Positions 1 to 5,969 of a stretch of DNA of 27,052 nucleotides are shown here, one piece after another. The notes below the pieces were generated by a model. That model worked only from the letters and a program-made list of their open reading frames with translations, searched no databases and was not told where the DNA came from. The stretch covers positions 1 through 27,052 of the forward strand of contig CAZKJS010000024.1 in NCBI GenBank assembly GCA_964553255.1, read 5' to 3'. The position numbers were made by a program, and so were the translations under genes. Numbering within the stretch: position 1 is the stretch's first letter; every line of letters starts with the position of its first letter. This DNA comes from JAQUCI01 sp964553255. GTDB taxonomy: Bacteria > Bacillota_I > Bacilli_A > Erysipelotrichales > Erysipelotrichaceae.

Positions 1-323
1 AGTGATGGGATTTTTGAAGGGAAAAAGCAGTTTGATGATCTATGAGCGATGGGGGAATATGAAGTATAAATATCGTAATCGACAGTTTTGGTATCGAGGC
101 TATTATGTCAACACTGCAGGCAAGAATACAAAGAAGATTAAAGAGTACATCGCGAATCGACTGAAAGAAGACAAAATAGCCGAGCAGATGACGCTCGAAG
201 ATATAGACCCGCTTACGGGTAAGAAGTAGGCGATGCAAATGACGGACTGCATTCGCGCTGTAAAGCGCTGCTAGTATTACAGGGCTGTGCCCGCAAAAGT
301 AAAACCACTAGCTAAGCTATTGG
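1..323 (+). mobile_element. IS200/IS605-type element, right end (left part outside window)
   Basis: The stretch holds the tail of a Y1 transposase gene followed by about 95 non-coding bases full of small hairpins: GCGCT/AGCGC (255-259/264-268), GGGC/GCCC (282-285/289-292) and CCACTAGC/GCTATTGG (305-312/316-323) with a TAA loop and one mismatch. A subterminal hairpin just downstream of tnpA is the single-strand recognition site in this family, so the last hairpin probably marks the right end. The exact cleavage site is not resolvable. GC content drops sharply after this point, consistent with an element boundary. No tnpB is seen here. Confidence 0.75.
2..229 (+). CDS. tnpA: IS200/IS605 family transposase TnpA, C-terminal part
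   Basis: This is the last 75 codons of a Y1 HUH-type transposase; the gene enters from the left edge, and the first base belongs to the previous codon. The residues match the C-terminal half of IS200-type TnpA: FLKGKSS, then LKYKYRNRQFWYRGYY-like text (here MKYKYRNRQFWYRGYY), then GKNTKKIKEYI, whose Tyr falls where the catalytic tyrosine of the Y1 helix is expected, and a short tail ending DPLTGKK. The HUH motif would lie upstream of the window. The enzyme cuts and joins single-stranded ends of its element. Whether the copy is intact cannot be judged from this part, but the visible portion shows no lesion. Confidence 0.85.
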   Translation: MMGFLKGKSSLMIYERWGNMKYKYRNRQFWYRGYYVNTAGKNTKKIKEYIANRLKEDKIAEQMTLEDIDPLTGKK

Positions 324-429
324 ATACTTATTATATCATGCAAAATGTCTAAGAATTCAACGAAATAACTACTACTTGAGATTATCTTGAACTACTTATT
401 TACATTAAGTTAGATAACACCCATAACTA

Positions 430-445
430 TTATCTGTACAGATAA
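430..445. repeat. Perfect 16-bp palindrome
   Basis: TTATCTGT/ACAGATAA reads the same on both strands with no central gap. It could be a protein-binding site, but no recognisable gene starts directly downstream, so its role is unknown. Confidence 0.5.
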
Positions 446-595
446 AACATCATGCTTACTGTCAAATGAGCGTTTAAACAAAAATTCTATGATGGACTTA
501 AATCGGTTTGTATTCAGTGTCAAGATTCTATGTGTCAAGAAACAACAATTAGCTTATGCAATATCACTCAATGATATATTAATTAAAAAAGGGTA

Positions 596-735
596 TTAAA
601 CTAGCGTGGGATTTACACAAAACAATTATACAGATAAGGAAGTTTTAGAAGGGTTATAATCACTGTATCATGAATATTTGTGTGCTAATCTAACACCCTC
701 ATATATAATGAGCAAGAAAGTAGTAAAATGTCTCA
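596..735 (+). repeat. Long direct repeat, copy 1
   Basis: Copy 1 begins TTAAACTAGCG and ends GTCTCA. The last 82 bases (654-735) match 7172-7253 at 78 of 82 positions without gaps. The preceding ~58 bases are related but more diverged and need one gap. It contains a perfect inverted repeat CTCAT/ATGAG (698-702/708-712). Read in codons starting at multiples of 3, three of the four differences are at synonymous sites, so it may descend from coding DNA; both copies share an in-frame TAA. The two copies bracket the PTS island. Confidence 0.85.
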
Positions 736-804
736 CAAATATTAATTTTTCATTCTAAAGTAGTAGAAATGGAATATATTTATAGATAACAAAAGACTTA
801 TTGG

Positions 805-832
805 TTGAAAAAAAATATATATACGATAAAAT
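805..832 (+). promoter_or_regulatory. Predicted promoter of the regulator pair
   Basis: A -35 box TTGAAA (805-810), 16-base spacer and -10 box TAAAAT (827-832) lie 38 bases before the UTRA gene. The spacer is A-rich. The operator candidate starts four bases after the -10 box. Confidence 0.45.
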
Positions 833-835
833 AGG

Positions 836-855
836 TGGTATAGGTATATATACCA
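836..855. promoter_or_regulatory. Operator candidate upstream of the regulator pair
   Basis: TGGTATA (836-842) and TATACCA (849-855) form perfect inverted arms around six bases; an inner perfect palindrome GGTATATATACC spans 844-855. The same arms, with a five-base spacer, sit before the PTS operon at 2216-2234. The position just after the -10 box fits repression by the GntR/UTRA regulator encoded next door (autoregulation, inferred). Confidence 0.6.
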
Positions 856-870
856 TTTGATGGAGCAATT

Positions 871-1383
871 ATGAGCAATATATATGTTTTGCGAGAACTA
901 GATAAGTATGGATCTATTACAGAGGCACTTAATAACTTAAATGCAAGTTTTAGTTATCGCGTTTTAAAGAGTGAAGTAATCGAAGCAAACAAACAAATTA
1001 GTACCATATTAAAAATTCCATTAGGAACCAAAGTCTTTAGTTATAAGAAGTTGCGTATAGTTAATGACGTGGCAAAAACCATTGAACAAGTTTATATTGA
1101 TTATAGTCGCGTTAATGGTATAGAAAAAATGAATTTGAAAAATCAGTCTTTATATGCAATACTTCAAAAAAGTTACAATATTGAGATTACATATAATGAA
1201 GAGAATATTCGTATTGTGATGGCTAATGATGAAGAATCTAGGTTGTTAAATCTTGAGCCAAAAACGGAAGTGTTAATATCGTCTGGTATAACTTTTGCCA
1301 ATAACAATACGATACCATTTGAATATTTTGAAATATCAGCAGTTCATGATTTTTTTAGATATAGGAGTATAACTAATATATGA
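871..1383 (+). CDS. UTRA domain protein lacking the GntR DNA-binding half
   Basis: The 170-residue product is essentially one UTRA effector-binding domain, the C-terminal sensor of HutC/FarR-type GntR regulators, which binds small ligands such as sugar phosphates and dimerises. Recognisable text includes the first strand region FSYRVLKSEVIEANKQI, LGTKVFSYKKLR, the IEQVYIDYSRV strand, and EPKTEVLISSGITF near the end. Family members are about 240 residues with a 70-residue winged helix in front; here that part is missing and appears as broken text just upstream. ATG 871 has GGAG five bases upstream, and the in-frame stop at 841 excludes a much longer N-terminus. Its stop overlaps the start of the next gene, a full GntR-UTRA protein, so the two are translated together. 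It is either a gene relic or a DNA-binding-less partner of the downstream regulator. Confidence 0.75.
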   Translation: MSNIYVLRELDKYGSITEALNNLNASFSYRVLKSEVIEANKQISTILKIPLGTKVFSYKKLRIVNDVAKTIEQVYIDYSRVNGIEKMNLKNQSLYAILQKSYNIEITYNEENIRIVMANDEESRLLNLEPKTEVLISSGITFANNNTIPFEYFEISAVHDFFRYRSITNI

Positions 1384-2105
1384 CAAATCATATACCTGTA
1401 TATCAACAATTAGTTGAAAATATAAAAGAAAAAATAACCAAAGGGGAATATCGTGTTGGCGATAAGATAATGTCTGAACGCGAAATGGCAAAACTTTACG
1501 GGATTAATAGATTAACAGTACGCAATGCAATAGCTAAACTGATAGAAGAAGAATGCTTGATATCAATACAAGGGAAAGGCACTTTTGTTTTGGGTGTACC
1601 AAACTCTTCAAAAAGAATAATTTTTGGTGATGATGATGCTATAAGTTTAAGTGTATCTTTGATTCAGAGTGGATTTATTTCAACTCGAGAAGTGATATCG
1701 TTTAAGAAGATAAGCTGTGATGATCAATTGAATGAAATATTTCGCGATCATGATAGTCTATATGAGTTGATAAGATTATCTAAAATAGACGGACAACCAT
1801 ATGCATTACAAATATGTTATTTCCCAGCAAGATTATTTAAAGATCCGGAGCGATTTGATTTCTCTACGGGATCTTTATATACATACATGGACACTCAAGG
1901 ACACATGCCAAAAAAGTTAATATCTAATATGCAGGCAATTCATACACCCGTTGAATATTGTGATATACTGAAACATGATGTAAATCGATTGCTGTTTTAT
2001 TGTGAATACTTTGGTTTCGATAATGAACATCAATTGATTGAATTTACACGATCATATTACCTGCCTAAATACACAGAATACAAATATAAGTCAAGAAAGT
2101 ATTAG
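1380..2105 (+). CDS. GntR family (HutC/FarR subfamily) transcriptional regulator with UTRA domain
   Basis: The 241-residue protein has the standard length and layout: a winged helix-turn-helix at residues ~4-70 (IPVYQQLVENIKEKITKGEY, then SEREMAKLYGINRLTVRNAI and the wing GKGTFVLG) followed by a UTRA effector domain (~85-235). Such proteins usually repress an adjacent uptake and catabolic operon and release DNA on binding a phosphorylated sugar or a related ligand. The start overlaps the stop of the UTRA-only gene by four bases (ATGA), indicating translational coupling. A terminator follows directly, and the PTS operon begins ~170 bases on. Inverted arms TGGTATA/TATACCA before both this transcript and the PTS operon make it the likely local repressor. 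The inducer is not visible from sequence. Confidence 0.92.
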   Translation: MTNHIPVYQQLVENIKEKITKGEYRVGDKIMSEREMAKLYGINRLTVRNAIAKLIEEECLISIQGKGTFVLGVPNSSKRIIFGDDDAISLSVSLIQSGFISTREVISFKKISCDDQLNEIFRDHDSLYELIRLSKIDGQPYALQICYFPARLFKDPERFDFSTGSLYTYMDTQGHMPKKLISNMQAIHTPVEYCDILKHDVNRLLFYCEYFGFDNEHQLIEFTRSYYLPKYTEYKYKSRKY

Positions 2106-2111
2106 AACAAT

Positions 2112-2140
2112 AAGCGGCATAATTGAATGTCGCTTTTTTT
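2112..2140 (+). terminator. Rho-independent terminator after the GntR gene
   Basis: AAGCGGCAT (2112-2120) pairs with ATGTCGCTT (2127-2135) with one G-T wobble around the loop AATTGA, followed by a T run to 2140. It separates the regulator transcript from the PTS operon. Confidence 0.85.
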
Positions 2141-2178
2141 AATGAAACGAAATAATTATCTAAAAATCAAAATTCTTA

Positions 2179-2206
2179 TTGCATATTATTTTTAATGGTG
2201 TATATT
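2179..2206 (+). promoter_or_regulatory. Predicted promoter of the PTS operon
   Basis: A -35 box TTGCAT (2179-2184), 16-base spacer and -10 box TATATT (2201-2206) precede the operator candidate and the EIIC gene. An alternative -10, TATACT (2223-2228), lies inside the operator but has no good -35 partner. Confidence 0.45.
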
Positions 2207-2215
2207 AATTATAAA

Positions 2216-2234
2216 TGGTATATATACTATACCA
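2216..2234. promoter_or_regulatory. Operator candidate of the PTS operon
   Basis: Perfect inverted arms TGGTATA (2216-2222) and TATACCA (2228-2234) flank TATAC. The arms are identical to those at 836-855, and the site covers the expected transcription start region. A further half-site-like TGGTGTATA lies at 2196-2204. This fits a GntR-type dimer site; the protein assignment is inferred from neighbourhood. Confidence 0.65.
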
Positions 2235-2275
2235 GACAAAACCAGTTAGAGAGACATAAAATAAGGAGGGAAAAT

Positions 2276-3058
2276 ATGTCAGTTTTACAAGCTGCGCTAA
2301 TAGGTTGCGTTGCGGCTCTTTCGGTATTAGAGGGGGGATGGCTAGGTGAAAGCAAATTCCGTGAACCAGTAGTAACTGGTGCCCTTGTAGGTTTAATACT
2401 GGGTGATTTGCGACAAGGACTTATTATAGGCGCTGAATTGCAGTTGATTTGGATGGGTGCGGTTGCTATTGGACCGACTCCTGGATTAAGTATCGGTACT
2501 GGAGGCACAATAGGAACAGCTGTTGCTTTAATGACTGGATCAGGCATTGAGGTTGCAATGGCATTTGGTGTACCCGTATCAATCCTAATGCAGTTTTTGG
2601 CTACATTAATTGATACAGCTTACTCTGCACCAATGCATACAGTTGATAATTTGATTGATGAGGGAAATCAAGAAAAGAAAATTGTGTTTATTCATTACTT
2701 ATGTGGCATTTTAACATTTGCTATCTATTTCTCGTTAACTTTTGTTGTATTGTATTATGGAAATAGCGCTATACAAGGTATTGTTAACAACTTACCAGCT
2801 TGGGCAAATAGCGGGCTTGGCGCAGTTGCTAAAGTGTTACCGGCTCTTGGATTTGCGTTATTGTTGAATCTATTATTGACTAAAGATTTGGTGCCTTACT
2901 TTGTAATTGGATTTGTGTTAGCAGCATACATGGGCTTATCTATGATAGCAGTAGCAGCTGTGATGATAGCGGTAGCAATGATCATGTTCCAAATTAAAAG
3001 CGGTCAAATCAATGTGAATTTGCAAGCTACTAACGCTTCAGATGTGGAGGAACTATAA
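2276..3058 (+). CDS. PTS mannose/fructose/sorbose family transporter subunit IIC
   Basis: The 260-residue membrane protein is the IIC channel subunit of a mannose-family phosphotransferase system. It begins at a ManY/SorA-type N-terminus (ALIGCVAALSVLEGGWLG), carries the GALVGLILGDLRQGLIIGAELQLIWMG stretch in pieces around residues 36-62, then a glycine-rich GTGGTIGTAVAL segment, and several further hydrophobic spans to residue ~245. ATG 2276 is chosen because AAGGAGGG lies just upstream; an earlier in-frame ATG at 2195 lies in the promoter/operator region and has no ribosome site. The stop overlaps the IID start (TAATG). IIC and IID together form the sugar-translocating complex. Substrate cannot be read from the sequence, but the operon's SIS enzyme argues for an amino sugar or glycated amine. 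Confidence 0.93.
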   Translation: MSVLQAALIGCVAALSVLEGGWLGESKFREPVVTGALVGLILGDLRQGLIIGAELQLIWMGAVAIGPTPGLSIGTGGTIGTAVALMTGSGIEVAMAFGVPVSILMQFLATLIDTAYSAPMHTVDNLIDEGNQEKKIVFIHYLCGILTFAIYFSLTFVVLYYGNSAIQGIVNNLPAWANSGLGAVAKVLPALGFALLLNLLLTKDLVPYFVIGFVLAAYMGLSMIAVAAVMIAVAMIMFQIKSGQINVNLQATNASDVEEL

Positions 3059-3888
3059 TGTCAAAAGATATAATTAATGAAAAGTATGGTATTACTAAAA
3101 AGGATATGAATCAAATTTATTGGCGTTCATTTACACTTCTTGGTTCATTTAATTATGAAAGAATGGAAGGATTGGGATTCTTGTATGCATTGATGCCAAC
3201 TCTGAAAAAGATTTGGAAAGACGATGAGGAAGGCTATAGAGAAGCACTCCATCGCCATATTGCAGCATTTAATATGACTGTAGCTCCATCACCATTTGTA
3301 ATGGGAATTACGTTAGCGATGGAACAAATGGCTAAAGAAGACAAGGATTTTGATAAATCATCGATTAATGCAGTTAAGGTATCATTGATGGGTCCATTAA
3401 GTGGTATAGGCGATACATTCTTCTGGGGTATATTTAGAGTCATCGCTTGTGCCCTAGGTGTAAGCTTTGCTAGCCAAGGAAGCATTCTTGGGCCAATCAT
3501 GTTATTACTAACATTCAATATTCCAAACTTCTTAACTAGATATTATGGACTAAAGCTTGGTTACAATAACGGCACGGCGATGCTTACTGACCTACAAAAA
3601 TCAGGGAAAATGGCTTTATTTACTTATTGTGCAGGCATAGTTGGTGTAGCATCAGTTGGATGTATGGTTGCATTATGGATTGGTATTGAATCGCCATTGG
3701 TCTTTACAATAGCGGGAAGTGAAATTGTTGTTCAAAGTTATTTGAATGATATTTTCCCTCAGTTACTATCATTAATTGCTACTTTACTAATTTATCGGGC
3801 ACTTAAGAAAAAAGTAAATATTATGACAATCATTATATTTACTATCATTGTATCGTTCATTAGCGGTGTTTTAGGCATCTTGGCATAG
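3058..3888 (+). CDS. PTS mannose/fructose/sorbose family transporter subunit IID
   Basis: The 276-residue IID subunit starts with the typical cytosolic N-terminal part (ITKKDMNQIYWRSFTLLGSFNYERM, here split by LLGSFN), followed by GLGFLYALMPTLKKIW and the family hallmark HIAAFNMTVAPSPFVMG-like stretch at residues ~68-84. Then come VSLMGPLSGIGDTFFWG (~108-124) and hydrophobic segments toward the C-terminus. IID pairs with IIC in the membrane and exists only in mannose-family PTS. Translation is coupled to IIC by a TAATG overlap with GGAGG upstream. Length matches the family (about 270-285). No irregularity seen. Confidence 0.94.
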   Translation: MSKDIINEKYGITKKDMNQIYWRSFTLLGSFNYERMEGLGFLYALMPTLKKIWKDDEEGYREALHRHIAAFNMTVAPSPFVMGITLAMEQMAKEDKDFDKSSINAVKVSLMGPLSGIGDTFFWGIFRVIACALGVSFASQGSILGPIMLLLTFNIPNFLTRYYGLKLGYNNGTAMLTDLQKSGKMALFTYCAGIVGVASVGCMVALWIGIESPLVFTIAGSEIVVQSYLNDIFPQLLSLIATLLIYRALKKKVNIMTIIIFTIIVSFISGVLGILA

Positions 3889-3897
3889 GTTAGTATT

Positions 3898-4371
3898 ATG
3901 GCAATAGTTGATGTTAGAATTGATGATCGTTTAATCCATGGACAAGTCTGTGGCTTTTGGGTACCACATAATAGTGTTGATAAAATACTGGTGGTTGATA
4001 ATCAAATTGTGAATGACGATATAAGAAAAACAGCTTTGCACTTTGGATGCCCAGAAGGTGTAAAATTATCAATTTTAAATGCTAAAACAGCAGCTGATAA
4101 GTTGAAACGTAATTTAGACCAAGGTAGTAATGTAATGATTTTATGTAATAGTCCTGAACCATTGCTTGAGATGGTCAAAGAAGGATATGTGATCAAAAAG
4201 ATAACGATAGGGAATATGTCTAATAAAAAAGACACAAGAAGTGTAAAAAACACTGTGTTTGTATCGAATAAAGATATTGAAGATTTTAAACAGTTAGCTC
4301 AATACGGAGTCAAACTGATGGCACAAATGGTTCCTAATGAAAGCCCTATCGATTTATTGACGTTAATATAG
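3898..4371 (+). CDS. PTS mannose/fructose/sorbose family transporter subunit IIB
   Basis: The 157-residue cytosolic IIB domain takes phosphate from IIA and passes it to the incoming sugar. The N-terminus carries the active-site loop DDRLIHGQV with the phosphorylated histidine at residue 14. The remaining Rossmann-like fold matches the family: KILVVDNQIVNDDIRK, then EGVKLSILNAKTAADKL and MILCNSPEPLLEMV. It is an independent protein here, not fused to IIA as in E. coli ManX. It starts nine bases after IID with only a weak ribosome site (AGG at 3887-3889), so it probably relies on coupling. Confidence 0.94.
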   Translation: MAIVDVRIDDRLIHGQVCGFWVPHNSVDKILVVDNQIVNDDIRKTALHFGCPEGVKLSILNAKTAADKLKRNLDQGSNVMILCNSPEPLLEMVKEGYVIKKITIGNMSNKKDTRSVKNTVFVSNKDIEDFKQLAQYGVKLMAQMVPNESPIDLLTLI

Positions 4372-4384
4372 AATGGGAATAAAA

Positions 4385-5473
4385 ATGAAAAAAGAAACAG
4401 TTTTAGGATACATACATGATCAGCCGCGCGCTCTGGTTGAAACATTTGAACAAAGCGAAGTATTTGTTAAGCCGTTCGTTGAATTTATCGAGAGCAAGAA
4501 AATAAAGAAAATATTATTTTTTGGATCGGGGACATCTTACAATGCCTCACTGATTGCATCTTATTATTTTAAACAATTGAGCGGTATTGATGCAAGTGGT
4601 AATTATCCTACAGTATTTAAAAACTATGAAAAGGCAGATTGGAGTGGCTGTTTAGATAAAGAAGAAATATTATTCGTAGGGATATCACAGTCAGGAACAT
4701 CAATTTCGACGATTGATGTAATGAAGAAGGCAAAAATCGATGGTTATAACACAATCGCGCTTACAGAGAATATGAATAGTGAGATTACTAAACATGTCGA
4801 TTTAAGTATTCATCTGTTATGTGGTAAAGAAGTGACACCCCCAGAAACCAGAGGATATACAGTAACCATATTGACACTATTTCTCTGGGCAATCTCTACT
4901 GCTCGTTCATTGAAGAAGATAGATGAACAGGACTACTTGAAACATCTTCAAGATGCTGACCTATTTGTTCGCAATTTTGGAACTGTCATTAGCGAAAGCG
5001 AAAACTGGTATGACAACAATTGTAAAACAATTATAAATAGTGAACGCCTTTATATTTTGGGTTACGGTATTGATTATGGATCGGCTCTTGAAGGAATGCT
5101 GAAGATTGGTGAGATGTTAAGGTTGCCAGCTTTAGGATATGAACTTGAGGAATACTCTCATGGACCCACGATGGCAATTACTAATAAGCAGACGATTCTA
5201 ATAATAGCCTCAGATGAAGCAGAATTCAAACGGTGTATGCAGTTTCAAAAAGCCTTTAAGAAATATACTGATAGAGTTCACATTTTCAGCATGATTGATA
5301 TTGATGGATCTGATGATCGCGATTGTATATTTAGTGTAAAAACTAATAAGTATTTAGCACCTATTGCTTTTACTGTTCCAATGCAATTTGTAGCTGCTAA
5401 AGGAGCTAAGGATATTGGAATTGATACTGGGGAAAATCCCTTTAAAGAAGAATTATCGCATTTACAAAACTAA
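4385..5473 (+). CDS. SIS-domain sugar isomerase/deglycase (GlmS isomerase-like, FrlB/GfrF/AgaS type)
   Basis: The 362-residue protein has two SIS (sugar isomerase) domains, as in the isomerase half of GlmS and in fructosamine deglycases. Domain one shows the phosphosugar loop GSGTSYNASL (~47-56) and SQSGTSISTID (~101-111). Domain two carries YGIDYGSALEGMLKIGEM and the EEYSHGPTMAI loop, equivalent to the HGP segment of GlmS and FrlB. The glutaminase half of GlmS is absent. Sitting inside a mannose-family PTS operon, between IIB and IIA, it most likely acts on the imported 6-phospho-sugar: deglycation of a glucoselysine/fructoselysine-type phosphate, or amino-sugar-phosphate deamination/isomerisation. 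Start ATG 4385 is preferred for the typical KKETVLGYI N-terminus; ATG 4373 is possible. Confidence 0.85.
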   Translation: MKKETVLGYIHDQPRALVETFEQSEVFVKPFVEFIESKKIKKILFFGSGTSYNASLIASYYFKQLSGIDASGNYPTVFKNYEKADWSGCLDKEEILFVGISQSGTSISTIDVMKKAKIDGYNTIALTENMNSEITKHVDLSIHLLCGKEVTPPETRGYTVTILTLFLWAISTARSLKKIDEQDYLKHLQDADLFVRNFGTVISESENWYDNNCKTIINSERLYILGYGIDYGSALEGMLKIGEMLRLPALGYELEEYSHGPTMAITNKQTILIIASDEAEFKRCMQFQKAFKKYTDRVHIFSMIDIDGSDDRDCIFSVKTNKYLAPIAFTVPMQFVAAKGAKDIGIDTGENPFKEELSHLQN

Positions 5474-5507
5474 ATAATCATTGCTGAGTTTCTCAGCAAT
5501 GATTATT
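5473..5507. other. Perfect 16-bp hairpin between the SIS and IIA genes
   Basis: AATAATCATTGCTGAG (5473-5488) and its exact reverse complement (5492-5507) flank a TTT loop. The hairpin starts at the last base of the SIS stop codon and ends nine bases before the IIA ribosome site. It is not followed by a T run (AATTAAGG follows), so it looks like an RNA stability or processing element that could set a different IIA dosage, or a weak terminator, rather than a full terminator. Confidence 0.75.
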
Positions 5508-5523
5508 AATTAAGGAGTTAATT

Positions 5524-5961
5524 ATGTTAGGAATTATAGTCTCAGGCCACGGAAATTTTGCAAGTGGAATCACTAGTGGTCTAAATTTAATTATGGGGAA
5601 ACAAACAGACTATCATGTGATAGATTTTAATGAATCAGACAGTCTAGATCATCTAAATCAAAAATTTGACTATGCTCTCAAAGCTCTTGATCATTGTAGT
5701 GATATTATTATATTGTGTGATCTTTTTAGTGGTACACCATTTAACATCGCAATGAAAAAAGCATTGTCAAATGATAAAGTTAAATTATTTTATGGTCTCA
5801 ATTTAGGTGTATTAATAGAATTAGTATCAATGCGTTTAATGGATAAAACAGTTGATACAATAAGTACAAGAGTTTTGGAATTAGGTAAAAGCCAATTTGG
5901 TTTATTCAATGCAAGTGAATTGAATTATGATGTTAACGCAAGCAATGATGATGAACTGTAG
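5524..5961 (+). CDS. PTS mannose/fructose family transporter subunit IIA
   Basis: The 145-residue IIA domain accepts phosphate from HPr and passes it to IIB. The active-site histidine is residue 9 in IIVSGHGNFASG. A second family signature, LCDLFSGTPFNIA, is at ~65-77. It has its own strong ribosome site (AAGGAG, eight bases before ATG) and follows a strong hairpin, which suggests it is translated independently of the upstream genes. With the IIB, IIC and IID genes it completes a four-component mannose-family transporter. The C-terminus ends with an acidic NASNDDEL tail. Confidence 0.94.
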   Translation: MLGIIVSGHGNFASGITSGLNLIMGKQTDYHVIDFNESDSLDHLNQKFDYALKALDHCSDIIILCDLFSGTPFNIAMKKALSNDKVKLFYGLNLGVLIELVSMRLMDKTVDTISTRVLELGKSQFGLFNASELNYDVNASNDDEL

Positions 5962-5969
5962 TGTAGACT

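Larger units (their letters stand above)
744..860 (+). pseudogene. Decayed GntR-type helix-turn-helix, lost N-terminus of the following UTRA gene
   Basis: In the frame starting at multiples of 3, residues SSRN (759-770) are followed after a stop by ITKDLLVEKKYIY (786-824) and GGIGIYTI (834-857). This is the recognition helix, second helix and wing pattern of GntR proteins (SRNTVR.AI..L..KGYI....G.GTYV). Stops at 756, 783 and 858 break it, and the UTRA region continues one frame over from about 844. This is what a decayed N-terminal half would look like. The same bases also hold a plausible promoter and operator, so the resemblance could partly be chance in AT-rich DNA. Confidence 0.45.
324..870. 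other. Gene-poor stretch with decayed reading frames
   Basis: No intact gene is supported. It holds a perfect 16-bp palindrome TTATCTGTACAGATAA (430-445), and a 35-codon open stretch at 492-599 with helix-turn-helix-like text (KKQQLAYAISLNDILI) but no ribosome binding site. It also holds the first copy of a long direct repeat (596-735), helix-turn-helix remnants of a GntR regulator (about 744-860), and the promoter and operator candidates of the following regulator gene. One frame (codons starting at multiples of 3) carries protein-like text almost throughout, interrupted by stops at 597, 657, 756, 783 and 858. This suggests several old coding fragments. Confidence 0.5.

Noticed and set aside
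671..695. Seven-codon ORF (MNICVLI) preserved in both repeat copies, a possible leader peptide
   Set aside because: No ribosome site in either copy, and preservation follows from the overall 95 % identity of the repeat.
2195..2275. Upstream ATG extension of the IIC gene by 27 codons
   Set aside because: It would translate the promoter/operator zone, adds a non-family charged N-terminus, and the strong ribosome site is just ahead of ATG 2276.
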